Shown here in pieces: positions 29,355 to 39,600 of a stretch of DNA of 47,998 nucleotides. How positions within the stretch are numbered: the stretch's first letter is position 1; each line of letters begins with the position of its first letter. Made by a program: the position numbers and the translations under genes. The notes beneath the pieces were generated by a model, which was not told the DNA's origin, made no database searches, and saw only the letters and a program-made list of their open reading frames with translations. Origin of the DNA: Tritrichomonas foetus (taxonomy: Eukaryota > Parabasalia > Tritrichomonadida > Tritrichomonadidae); contig MLAK01000914.1 of the NCBI GenBank assembly GCA_001839685.1, positions 1 through 47,998 of the forward strand, written 5' to 3'.

Positions 29355-30914
29355 TTAGCTATTTTCAATTTCATTAATTTCAGTTGGTGGATTCGTTTCT
29401 TCATTAGTTTCATTATTTTCATAATCTTCAGACTTGTTTGTATCATGAAGACAATCTTCAGACTTGCTAGTATCAGCANGATANTCTTCAGACTTGTTGG
29501 CATCAGCAAGATAATCTTCAGACTTGTTTGTATCATGAAGATAATCTTCAGACTTGTTAGTATCATAATCTTCAGACTTGTTAGTATCATGAAGACAGTC
29601 TTCAGACTTGTTAGTATCATAATCTTCAGACTTGTTGGCATCATGAAGACAGTCTTCAGACTTGTTAGTATCATGAGGACAGTCTTCAGACTTGTTGGCA
29701 TCAGCAAGAGCATCAAAACTGTTTTCTTCATTGAAATTTTCATCAGAATAATCATCAACCTCAGATTTTTCATTATTACTATTATTAACTAAATAGTTAA
29801 TTAGATAGTCATCGTCTGCAAAATCTTCTTCAAATTCTTCAGTAAACCACATCAAATAACTTTTATTAAATTGAATGGCGGTCTCATCAGGTTGATAATT
29901 ACTTAGCAATTCATTAATTTTGTCTTTAGATAATTTTTCAAATTCATCTTCGCCAAGTATATTCAATTTTTGTAGAATTGAGGTAACATCATTTCTACAA
30001 ATTGATGTTCTTAAAACTATATCATCTATAGTTTCAATATTTTCATATTCATTTATCAAAATTTGAATAACTTTTTCTTTGAAAAATTTATTAAATGCAC
30101 AAAATCCAAGATCAGTGAATGATCTTCCTGGACCACCAACAACATATGATCTAAAAGCAAGTTCATATGCACATGATAATAAAATTTGACTGTAACCTTT
30201 CCTTTGAAAGGGTGGTAATATTAAAAGTTCTGAAATTATGATATTACTCATCCAATTGGTTGGCCTTGAAAAAAATCCAACAAAATGAGCTCCATCTTGG
30301 TCACATTCACATAAAACATAGAATGATGTATTATCAACATTATATGATAAAGTTGATTCTTCAACAAATAATTTGTTAAATAAATAAAGTGATTGACAAT
30401 ATATTCTATTCATGTCTGAAGTGACTTCAAAAATACTTAAATTTTTAAATCTGTATATTTCATAACCGATTGGTTTGCAATCACTTATATCATGTGTATG
30501 ATATACAAAAAGTGAAGGTGATTCAAAATACTGCAAGCAATATTCACAAATATAAAGGTGTCTTGACTTGATATTTGATAATGGATAAGGTGAATAATAC
30601 CAGGCATCAATTTCATATTCACCAAATCTAATAGAATCAATATTTCTCATGTCTGCTACCTCTGAATTTTTAGTTTTTTCAGAGGCAGACTTCTTAAAAT
30701 CTAATCTTTTTGATAATTCGGGCCTTTTCTCTTTATTTGAATTGACATGAGCTAATTGAATAAGTGGAACCCATTCATCAAGCCGCTTGTCTTCCCCGAA
30801 AAATCGAATGTATGCATATATTCCATTTTTTATTGATAAAATTTTTCCCTCTTTTGGTGTTTCATAAAATCTAGATGGAGCAGTTACTTGATCCCCTTCT
30901 TTAAAAAGATTCAT
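29355..30914 (-). CDS. MYST-type histone acetyltransferase homologue with lost catalytic residues
   Basis: 519 residues. Residues about 5-52 resemble the chromo-barrel/Tudor-knot of Esa1/Tip60 (GDQVTAPSRFYE, DKRLDEWVPL). The MYST C2HC zinc finger is at 123-146 (CEYC...H...C), then the acetyltransferase core (YEIYRF, IFEV, YCQSLYLFNKLF, LPPFQRKGYSQ, GFFSR, GPGRSFTDLG). The family hallmarks are changed: the auto-acetylated Lys of HKT is S187, the Cys of 'ACIL' is E229, the Glu of 'SPE-PLSDLG' is G263, and the CoA loop QRxGxG ends in Ser. It may therefore bind chromatin or acetyl-CoA weakly without acetylating. A repeat tail (NKSED units) follows at about 400-500. Two unresolved bases lie in the tail. 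Confidence 0.85.
   Translation of the reverse strand: MNLFKEGDQVTAPSRFYETPKEGKILSIKNGIYAYIRFFGEDKRLDEWVPLIQLAHVNSNKEKRPELSKRLDFKKSASEKTKNSEVADMRNIDSIRFGEYEIDAWYYSPYPLSNIKSRHLYICEYCLQYFESPSLFVYHTHDISDCKPIGYEIYRFKNLSIFEVTSDMNRIYCQSLYLFNKLFVEESTLSYNVDNTSFYVLCECDQDGAHFVGFFSRPTNWMSNIIISELLILPPFQRKGYSQILLSCAYELAFRSYVVGGPGRSFTDLGFCAFNKFFKEKVIQILINEYENIETIDDIVLRTSICRNDVTSILQKLNILGEDEFEKLSKDKINELLSNYQPDETAIQFNKSYLMWFTEEFEEDFADDDYLINYLVNNSNNEKSEVDDYSDENFNEENSFDALADANKSEDCPHDTNKSEDCLHDANKSEDYDTNKSEDCLHDTNKSEDYDTNKSEDYLHDTNKSEDYLADANKSEXYXADTSKSEDCLHDTNKSEDYENNETNEETNPPTEINEIENS
29422..29704. repeat. In-frame NKSED repeat, 24/30-bp units
   Basis: Ten copies of a T/ANKSED(C/Y) heptapeptide spaced by LHD, LAD or D. 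Units alternate between 30 and 24 bases, so length change keeps the frame. They encode most of the acidic C-terminal tail of the MYST-like protein. Two Ns occur here (29480, 29485), a sign of assembly ambiguity. Confidence 0.9.
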
Positions 30915-31164
30915 GGGGAATCAAATTCGATAGAAAAAACAAGAAAACTAGTAATTCTTATGAACAACTTTTTCAATCTATAAACAGTCTCAATTATATT
31001 TTTAAGAATATATTTGGTTTTATATAAGCAAGTTTAAATACTATCTTAAAAAGTTCAAAAACAGCCAAATAATTATTCAATCTTCAATAAAGAACATTGA
31101 ATTATTTGAATGAATGAATAACGATAAACATTCAAATTGAGATTTTCATTTTTTCACCTGACTT

Positions 31165-32994
31165 ATGGAAATTTTTCTTAATTATTGCAGCTCTTGGCTG
31201 CAAAATGCTGGTTCATTATTAGCAAGTCATAAAAAATTGACTGCTTCAATAAACCTTGAAAGAAATGCTTTAACATTGGCTTATCTTTTAATTAAAGACC
31301 AATCTTCATCTATTAAGGCAATATTTCCATTAGATCAATATGTTTCATGTGGTTATATTGATGATCATCATGCATCATTAATATTTCAAGATGGGCCAGT
31401 AATTGCATTAGATTTCGGTTTTGATTCAATAAAAGATACAAACATTTTTCTCACACAAGTGACATTTTGTTCAAGAATCAATAAACACACAATGAATCGA
31501 TTTAAATCAATAAATGATGATTTTTTGAATCAATATGGTTACTCTCCTCAAAAAGTAAAATTTCCACCATTTTTACTTCCTTTAACACCATTAGCAAAAG
31601 ATCCAATAACTAGGAAAAATTGGATAAGTCGATGTAATTATTTAAATTATCAATTTGTATCGTCAATCGATTTTGCCTCGATTTGTTTTCTCACATGGAA
31701 TGTTGAACAAAAGGCACCTGATGACCAAACTCATCGATTCATAGAATTCATTTTTGATAAAAATATTGATATTATTGTGATTGCGTTAGAAGAAATTGAT
31801 TTTTCAGCAAGAGCAATTGTCACAGGGACCTCGAAAATGACAACCAGTTGGGCCCAAGTCTTTAAAAGAGCAAGTGAAACAGTTGGTTATGAATCAATTA
31901 CAGCATCAAGTCTCGGTGGCGTTTTTTTAAATATTCTCTACAAAAAAGACAGTAAGTTTACAATTAATGTTAATGTTTTAGGAAACATGAGATTAGGTGG
32001 TGCAGGATTAACATGTAATAAATCTGCAATTTCTGCAATAATAACAGTTAATCAAGTAAAAATTGGAATTGGTGCAGCTCATTTTTCAGCTCATAATGAA
32101 GAACTTGACCAACGAAATTCTCAATTTTCTCAATTAATTGATAGTTTTGAAGGTCACAGTCTTCAATTCTTAGTTGTTCTAGGTGATTTGAATTATAGAA
32201 TTGATTTTCCTTATTCTGAAACAATTGATAAAATTAAAAATAACGAATTAGATTTTCTTTTAGAAAAAGATCAACTAACTAATGTTCTTCGAACTCATCC
32301 AAAAATTTCTGAATTTGATGAACCAAAAATTACTTTTAAACCAACATTTAAGTTTGATGAGAATTGTAATGTTTATGATACTTCTCCTCGACATAGAATT
32401 CCTTCATGGACTGACAGAATTTTAATAAAAACTGTCAAATCTGTCTTAACAATTGGTCCAGCCGAAAATATGATTTTTGAAACTGATTCTTTTGATGAAG
32501 TTTGCAATTGTGCTAAGAATTTGTCAACTACATTTACAGAACCTTTACCTAATTATCCATTCCTCCCTGAATGCATTTTATATAAATCATATGACGTACA
32601 ATTTAGTGATCACCGACCAGTGTCTGCTGAATATCGATTTCCAATCCCAATAATTGACATTGAAAAGAAGAAATTTTTACAAAAAACAATTGAAGAAAAA
32701 CTTGAAGAATATGAAAAAATAGGAACACCTTGTATTGAATCATGTGAAGAAAAAATAGATTTGAAAATACATGAAAAAAGCGTAGTGACAATCACAAATG
32801 TTTCGCGAATGATTGGAAATTGGATTATTACAGAGAAGCCTAAATTCTTTGAAATCTCTCCGATAAAGGGAACTTTAATGCCAAGTGAATCAGTAGATAT
32901 ACAAATACTAAGCACAAGGGCATTTCAAAAAGACTCAATTTCTATTAATATTGATGATGGAACACCAATTGTCCTAGAAATGTCATGTTCTTAA
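31165..32994 (+). CDS. Inositol polyphosphate 5-phosphatase, OCRL/INPP5B-like
   Basis: 609 residues. Residues about 1-110 may form a PH-like domain, as in OCRL. The catalytic core at about 172-490 shows all signature motifs: LTWNV (176-180), ALEE (207-210), HFSAH (306-310), GDLNYRI (340-346), RIPSWTDR (411-418, the 'PAWCDR' box) and SDHRPV (about 479-484). It is expected to cleave the 5-phosphate of PI(4,5)P2 or PI(3,4,5)P3. Residues about 510-609 form an ASH-like immunoglobulin domain (VVTITNVSRMIGNW, KGTLMPSESVDIQI), the part that follows the phosphatase in OCRL. The RhoGAP-like domain is absent. The leader is TCATTTTTTCACCTGACTT, with two possible initiators. The MYST-like gene diverges from it, 250 bp away. 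Confidence 0.93.
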   Translation: MEIFLNYCSSWLQNAGSLLASHKKLTASINLERNALTLAYLLIKDQSSSIKAIFPLDQYVSCGYIDDHHASLIFQDGPVIALDFGFDSIKDTNIFLTQVTFCSRINKHTMNRFKSINDDFLNQYGYSPQKVKFPPFLLPLTPLAKDPITRKNWISRCNYLNYQFVSSIDFASICFLTWNVEQKAPDDQTHRFIEFIFDKNIDIIVIALEEIDFSARAIVTGTSKMTTSWAQVFKRASETVGYESITASSLGGVFLNILYKKDSKFTINVNVLGNMRLGGAGLTCNKSAISAIITVNQVKIGIGAAHFSAHNEELDQRNSQFSQLIDSFEGHSLQFLVVLGDLNYRIDFPYSETIDKIKNNELDFLLEKDQLTNVLRTHPKISEFDEPKITFKPTFKFDENCNVYDTSPRHRIPSWTDRILIKTVKSVLTIGPAENMIFETDSFDEVCNCAKNLSTTFTEPLPNYPFLPECILYKSYDVQFSDHRPVSAEYRFPIPIIDIEKKKFLQKTIEEKLEEYEKIGTPCIESCEEKIDLKIHEKSVVTITNVSRMIGNWIITEKPKFFEISPIKGTLMPSESVDIQILSTRAFQKDSISINIDDGTPIVLEMSCS

Positions 32995-33344
32995 TACCGA
33001 ACTAACTATGCCAATAATTCACTTGGATTTGTTTGATTATAACTTTATATTTGTTATATAAAATTATCGTCAAATCATAGAATAACATGTTTACTATACA
33101 TGTTTTATGTTAAGTTAAGTTATGAATAAATATATACTATAGATTCATATTTAAAACGATTTACTTTAATCTATTTTTTAAATAAGTGTAACCATTGAAA
33201 AGTATAATCAATCGAACTCAAACAGTTGAACTCATTTAATCGAGTATACAAGTTTTATTATTACGATTTATTTATGATGATGCTGTTTTGCGATAAATCA
33301 TGAAAATAAACCAACAGCAAAATGAGAAATAAATAGTTTATTAT
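32995..33344. other. Convergent intergenic region, nothing identified
   Basis: AT-rich, without a gene; it holds the 3' ends of the phosphatase and the protease. Confidence 0.5.
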
Positions 33345-34724
33345 TTAATTTGTGTCGAATTCAACAATCGGTAAGAATGGATAAAGCGTAACACCACAGT
33401 CGTTCTCGAAGCTGAGGTAGCCGTATCCGTTATCTCCCCATGTGTCTGACCATGAGTTTTGGATTTCCCATCCCCACTCACCATTGATCTGCTTCCAACC
33501 TGTCAATAAAACACAGTGATCGAGTCTAGCTTCGTCATCGCTAGGACATTGATCGGTATTGAAAACTGTTTTTCCATCATACTTGACAAAATCAAAGAGA
33601 TCGGCAATAATTGTAACAGAAAGTGGTCCATATTTATAGAGGGCCGCCTTGAGTTGTTCAGTATTATGCTTCTGAACTCTCAGACATTTTGTGATACGAC
33701 CAATTGGCTTATCACTTTTCGCAGCAGTTGTATCTTGGCAGAATCCAGCTGTTCCTAAGTATGGATATTCTTCTTCAGACACGAAAATTGTTCTATTGTT
33801 GACCAATATTTTGAGGGATTCTTCAGGGTCACCGCCGAGGCAAGCGTGTGAGTTTTCGCCCCAGGTGCAGTCCATGATTTGCTGAATGGAAACTTGTGTT
33901 GGTCCCCGAGCGATTGAGAATTGACCGGAGATTGCGTTGGCGACGGATTCAGCCCAGCAGGATCCACAGGCAGCCTGGTCACGTGGCATTTGGAGAATGC
34001 CTGGGTGGTCTCTCCATGAAAATTGTTCAGGAAGAGGCTGGTCAAGTTTGATGTCCGGCATCACTTCACAAAAGTCGAGACCGTTTTTGAACATTTTGGA
34101 CTTCTTATATCCTGGAATTTTGCGGACTGGTCCGACGCTGTCGGCAGGAACGCAGCCTGAGCCTGGAACTGTGAAGGCGGCATCATCGACAGTAGCGCCA
34201 AACTCGTCGAACTCGAGGATGTAATCTGTCGGATGTGAATTGAAGATTGAGCGGCCGTGCATGTGGAAACGAACTGGTGCGTCTGTCTCGACATCAGAGT
34301 AAAAGTGGTAGTACCAGGCATCAACTCCTTGAACTGATGATTGGAGCCATCGATTTGTATTGCGGCCGAGAAGGACAAACTGACCGTCAAATTTCCAAAG
34401 GTTTGGATCGTCTGGCAAAAAGTGAACCATATCATCTGTTACGTTGGCAGTTGGTTTGAAATCTGAATATCTGCATGATGTTTCACCGCTTGTGGATGGT
34501 TGGGTTGTATATGTTCTGTAATTGAAAAATTGAACTTGTCTTTGGACGCCGTTATAGTATGAAATTGATTGACGCTTTCTAGTTGTTGTATTTTCGGTAT
34601 GAATTTCAATTGGCTGAGTTATTTTCTGATATGGCTGGACCCAGCGGCCTTTGATTCGGTAAGTCGATGGATAAACTGGAAGTGTCGGATCTGAAAGTGC
34701 AAAAGAAAGTAAAAACGTGAACAT
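33345..34724 (-). CDS. Papain-family (C1) cysteine protease with long pro-region
   Basis: 459 residues. A hydrophobic start (MFTFLLSFALS) indicates secretion or lysosome entry. Residues about 15-215 form a non-catalytic domain (YRIKGRWVQPY, FVLLGRNTNRWLQS, WYYHFYSD) like that of the counting-factor-associated protein D / cfaD-type proteases. The mature C1 domain at about 231-455 has the catalytic triad: C256 in ACGSCWAE, H403 in LDHCVLLTGW and N423 in IQNSWSDTWGDNGY, plus oxyanion Q250. All are intact. Parabasalids are rich in such secreted or lysosomal proteases. The coding DNA is more GC-rich than the flanks. No membrane anchor is visible. Confidence 0.93.
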   Translation of the reverse strand: MFTFLLSFALSDPTLPVYPSTYRIKGRWVQPYQKITQPIEIHTENTTTRKRQSISYYNGVQRQVQFFNYRTYTTQPSTSGETSCRYSDFKPTANVTDDMVHFLPDDPNLWKFDGQFVLLGRNTNRWLQSSVQGVDAWYYHFYSDVETDAPVRFHMHGRSIFNSHPTDYILEFDEFGATVDDAAFTVPGSGCVPADSVGPVRKIPGYKKSKMFKNGLDFCEVMPDIKLDQPLPEQFSWRDHPGILQMPRDQAACGSCWAESVANAISGQFSIARGPTQVSIQQIMDCTWGENSHACLGGDPEESLKILVNNRTIFVSEEEYPYLGTAGFCQDTTAAKSDKPIGRITKCLRVQKHNTEQLKAALYKYGPLSVTIIADLFDFVKYDGKTVFNTDQCPSDDEARLDHCVLLTGWKQINGEWGWEIQNSWSDTWGDNGYGYLSFENDCGVTLYPFLPIVEFDTN

Positions 34725-34888
34725 TATTTTTGAAGATTTGGCCTTATTTTTATCGTTGTAAGTTAAATAAAGTATTGAATTTATCAGTTAACTTTTAATC
34801 AATTCACAGTTAATTATGAAAGTGTTAACTCATTATTCATTATTTTTTGGTTTTTTAATCATTAACTTTTTCAATATTTATCGTCCGA

Positions 34889-36391
34889 ATGAATGTTATT
34901 ATCACTTCTTTCTTTCTCTTGACGATAATCAACATTTCATTATGTGCAGCATATTTCCACTGCCAAGGAAATGACATCACATCAAGTTCGTTCAGAAAAA
35001 GACATAAATTATTTTATAGCACAGAAAATTTTGAGTTAAAGGGAGAATATTCATCCCCAATTCAAGTTCCTTCATCCTTTCTTTCAATCTTTGTTAAAGA
35101 TTCACTTTTTCTTGATTGCACAAATACAATTTCAAATGGTGGAGCAATTTCTGTAAACTCTCCAAATAATCCTCAAGAAATGTACATTGAAAAAACCACT
35201 TTTCATAAATGCACGAATTTAGCATTTTCTGGTGAGGGAGGTGCTTTATTTTTTGAAAGCGGTTCTTTTTTTGGAAATGGAATTTGTTTTTCTTCTTGTT
35301 TAGCAACAAAAGGCATTTTTGCTTCTTTTTCAATAGTTGAAAACTACACTTTTCAACTCAATTTATCATCATTTCACTCGAACCAACGAGTAGGAACAAG
35401 TGATGGATTTGGTTCTCTTATCGTTATTAGCGATTCACTTCAGCTTTTTGATGGGAATTTTACAAATTCACAAATTGGTGATCAAGGAGGTGCTCTTTAT
35501 TCTATTGTAACTTATGAAATTTCAATGGCTAGAAACAGTTTTTCTCAATGTTTTGGTAAAAGTATCATTCAAATTGTGAAAAATCCAACAAAGTTTAGCT
35601 TTATTTTATCTAATTTCATTCAAAATACAGAAACTGGAGATGGAATCATTTCATCATTTGGATATTTATGTTTTTGCGAATGTTTATTCCATAAAAATAA
35701 AGAATTCATTTTAATTTCAAAAGGAGGTGAACCATTTTTATATAAATGCGTTTTTGATCATGAAAATATTTCAACTGATGGCGAATTTCCAATTAGAATT
35801 GAACAACCAACATTTGACTTGAATTTCAATCACAAATTATTTGGTCAAAATGTTTTGAACACTTATTATTGTCAAGGTAAAGAGAATGGTGGAAATATTG
35901 AAAATATTTATACCCCAAGTCGCTCACCATTTTTTGATGCGTATGTTTTTAATTTTGTTGATATTATCTCGCTTGCTTGTATTGGATTATGTGTAATTTT
36001 TATTATATTTTTGATTATTTCTTTATGTTGGTTCTGTTGTTGTGCCAAACCAAGATTAACATCAACAATTTCTTACCTGAAATCTAAAAACGCAGCAGAC
36101 ACTGTTGAAGAGTTTCTTTTATCTTCGTCTTATGATGATAAAGATTATGAAAATTCGGTGAAAACTCCAAAAGCCAAAAAAGGACAACCTGCTTTTGTTG
36201 AAGGAAAAGTTCCAATTCTTGATGATGAGTCAGAAAGTTCAAAATTACCTCCAAATCCAGAGAAAGGAAGTGAAGACAAGTTTTCTGATTCATCCAGTGA
36301 CAAAGATGATAAAAAAGGAAGTGAAAATGAGACAAGTAATTTCTCAGGATCGGGAAGCCAAAATAGTACTGAGTCAAGTAGTGAATATTGA
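34889..36391 (+). CDS. Pmp-like type I membrane protein
   Basis: 500 residues. Signal peptide at about 1-20. The ectodomain, about 20-350, is beta-rich with GGAI/GGAL tetrapeptides (84-87, 117-120, 200-203) and repeated S/T-F-x-x-C/N turns. This pattern is known from chlamydial polymorphic membrane proteins and the BspA/Pmp families of trichomonads. A single membrane helix lies at about 357-383, followed by a CCC cluster (383-385) that may be palmitoylated. The cytoplasmic tail (about 388-500) is Ser/Asp/Lys-rich and acidic. The topology suggests a surface adhesin or receptor. It is divergent from the protease (164 bp apart). The function is inferred from architecture, not from a close homologue. 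Confidence 0.7.
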   Translation: MNVIITSFFLLTIINISLCAAYFHCQGNDITSSSFRKRHKLFYSTENFELKGEYSSPIQVPSSFLSIFVKDSLFLDCTNTISNGGAISVNSPNNPQEMYIEKTTFHKCTNLAFSGEGGALFFESGSFFGNGICFSSCLATKGIFASFSIVENYTFQLNLSSFHSNQRVGTSDGFGSLIVISDSLQLFDGNFTNSQIGDQGGALYSIVTYEISMARNSFSQCFGKSIIQIVKNPTKFSFILSNFIQNTETGDGIISSFGYLCFCECLFHKNKEFILISKGGEPFLYKCVFDHENISTDGEFPIRIEQPTFDLNFNHKLFGQNVLNTYYCQGKENGGNIENIYTPSRSPFFDAYVFNFVDIISLACIGLCVIFIIFLIISLCWFCCCAKPRLTSTISYLKSKNAADTVEEFLLSSSYDDKDYENSVKTPKAKKGQPAFVEGKVPILDDESESSKLPPNPEKGSEDKFSDSSSDKDDKKGSENETSNFSGSGSQNSTESSSEY

Positions 36392-36667
36392 AATAGTATA
36401 ATATGTTGTTTGATAAAAATAAAAATCCTTTTTAATTTAAATCTTATCATGAAAATATATTATCTAAGTAGATTTCCTAACAGCTCGTTTTGATTACTGT
36501 AATCAATATAATCCTCGAACAGTTTGTAATTCATAAATAGATGTTAAAATAAAGAAGTTAAAAATTAATATATTAGAATTATAATATAGCTTCGCTAAAT
36601 AAAAACATTTTATATAAATATAAAAAATACAAATACATATACATATATACGTATATCAAAGTTAAAA

Positions 36668-39600
36668 TTAAATCTCCTTATTTGCAACTTCATTTCTTTC
36701 TGCTTCCCTTTCATTTTCATATCCCATATCATTCTCAGTCAATTCTTTTCTTTTTTCATCATAAGTTTCTTGATGGTTTGCTTCATTGTAGCTATTATAT
36801 GTTTCTTCATTCCTTTCATAACGACTATTATTTTCTATTCTATCGTCTGCCATTTCTCTTTCTCTTTCATAATTATCCATTTCTCGATAACTTCTTCTTC
36901 CAGATGAAGATAGTTGAGGCAATGATGTTTGTGGCCTTCCCCTTCCTCGCCTCATTGTTTGTGCCTTTTCTTTAATTGCATTTAAGTCAATTCCAAGTTG
37001 CTTTGCAAGCTTTTGAAGCTGTTTAGGATTCTTACTTGCCAATTCTTTCTTTGAGAGCTTGCTAGAAACGACTTTCAGTTTTTCCTTTTCTAATTGTTTC
37101 CGGACAATTTCGGCTTTTTCAGCTTGCTTTTTTTGTTCAATTTTCTTATCTTCAATTGCTTTTAATCGCATATCATATATTCTTGATTGCTCAATTCGTT
37201 GTGCAGTTGTTAATCGAATCGACATCATTGCATTAGCAACATGATCTTCTTCTTCAAGTTTTTTATCCATTGCCTTTTGTCTCCTTTGAATATCTTCTTT
37301 TTGTTTCATTGAATAAATTCTTTTCATTTTTTCAGCTGCTTCTTGCATTAATTTTTCATTTCTTTCTTTTGTTGCTTGATCTTGTGCTTCTTTAATTTGC
37401 CTGTACTTTTCGGTTTTTTCTTCTTGAGTTTGTATGAATTGTTTGTGCTTTTCTTCCTTTTCTTGAGTTACTTTTTCGAAATTTTGTTGGTTGTGCATTT
37501 CTTTTTGTTCGGTTGCCTTTCTTTTCTGTTCAATTATATCTTTTTGCCTTTTTCTGACAGATTGAATATATTCTTCTTTCTTTTTCTCTTCTTCTTCAAT
37601 TCTTTTTTCTTGTTCTCTTTTCTCTTTGGCTCTTTGAAGAGCTAGTTGCTTTTCACGTTTCATTAGAGCTTTTTGTGCAAGATTGTATTCCTTTCTTCGC
37701 TTTTCTTCAAAATCTTTTACCATCTGTTGAGCTTTTTCGTTTTGTTCTTTCCTTCTTTTTTCATCTTCTTTGAATTTTTTAGTTCGATTTTCCGCTATTT
37801 CTTGCTGCTTCTTTTGAAATCTCTCTTCTTGTTCTTTTAATTGTTTTTCTCTCAATTTTGCCGCACGAAGTTTTTCTGCTTGTTCTTGAGCGATTTTTCT
37901 TTCTATTTCTTCTCTTTTGAGGCGCTCAGCAGCTTTGGCTCTTCGTGCATCTTCTTCTCTCTTTTTTTGTTCTTCTTTTTCACGTTTTCTATTTTCTTCT
38001 TCTTCAGCAATTATTTCTTTTTCTAAGAAAATTGAAAGCATTAATTTTTCTGCATCTTTTCGATTCCTAGTCGCGATTCTTTCAATTCGATTTCTTTCTT
38101 CTTCAGCAAAATCTCTGTCTTTTTTCCCATAAGGGTTATTTTGGGCAATGGCTTGAGAATAATCCGCACTTCTTGCTCTTGATGCTGCTCCAAGTTTATC
38201 GTTATCTCGAAGTCTGTTTCGTTCTTGTTTTAATATTGCTAAATTTCTATTCACACGCTTATAAAGATGATCTCGAACAGTTTGTGAAACTTGCTTATCT
38301 CTTGAATAAAGCATAATTTCGCGATCGCCTGGATAGGTCAAATCTTCCATATGAAATCCAAGGTTTTGACATGCTTGGCGCGTGTATCGTTCAGTGAATG
38401 GTCTTGGATCATTTGGATCAAAGTTATCAACCGAACAGCCACGATAAGAAGTATCAATTGATGAAGTACTTTGATCTCTTCGATAAGGCTCGACTGTTTT
38501 TGGAGCAAGGGCAGTTTGTGGCCTTACGATTTGTGGAGCTGTTCGTGCACCTTTTGAAACAGCATTTGAAGAAACAACCCTTTGTGCTGGATAGTTATTT
38601 TGATTTCTATTTGAATACTGTACTTTATTGGAACGAGGTGGTGGCAAATTGTCCATTGGATAATCTTTTTCTTCCCTCTCATTCGCATCATTTAAACCAT
38701 CTTTCGTCATACCATAATTTTCATGTTTATTGCCTTGCTCAATATTTTGTTGATCATCATGATGAATAAATTGTTCTTTTTGTTCATTTGATTGTTCGTT
38801 ATTCAATTCTTTTTCTTTTCGTCTTTCTCGTGGAGTAATTAAGTTTTCTGATGCAGGATCAGTATAAAACACTCTTTCATTTTGCCCATTTCCTGATGCT
38901 TGAGCAAGATCTGGCTGAAAAGTGGCTGATCTCGAAGATGCGCTATCATGATTATTTGCTTCGTTCAAATTTTCATTGTCGTTGTTATTATTGACAATCA
39001 TTCCTACTTCATATTCTGCAGGGCTGTCTGGATGATCATCTTCGATTTGTTCTCGACGAATTGGTTTTTCTTTCATTTCTCCTTCTTCGTCTTCATGTTT
39101 ATTTTCATTGGATTTGTTTTCATTTTGTGGGTTTTCTTGATCCAAGAGATTGTTGATTAACAAATTTGCAGTATTTGCAAGAATACCATTATTTTCTTGC
39201 TGTTCGACAATATTTCGATCTTCGCTCTCGTTTAGATTGTTTTTAATTTGATCTTCATCTTCTGTTGGGTTTTTAACTTGCGAATCTTCTCGATTCGCAT
39301 TTCTATTTTCTGGGTTTTCTTCAGTATTTTGTTCTGGATTTGGTGTACTTGCTTTAAGTTCTTCTTGATTTTCTTCTTCTTTTTGATTTTCGTCCAAATT
39401 ATTGACAATATTACCCAAAAGTCTGTTTAATCGAACATTTACAACTGGTTTTGCAGGTGGCTGCTCTTCAGCTGAATTATTTTCTTCATTATTTTGCTCA
39501 TTTTTAATTTCATTTGAATTTATGGTATTATTTTCTGGATTTTCTTCTTTATTAGAATTTTCAGCGTCATTTGCATATTGTGCAATTCGATCCAACAAAT

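Noticed and set aside
33516..34459. Plus-strand frames opposite the cysteine protease
   Set aside because: Antisense shadows of a well-supported protease gene.
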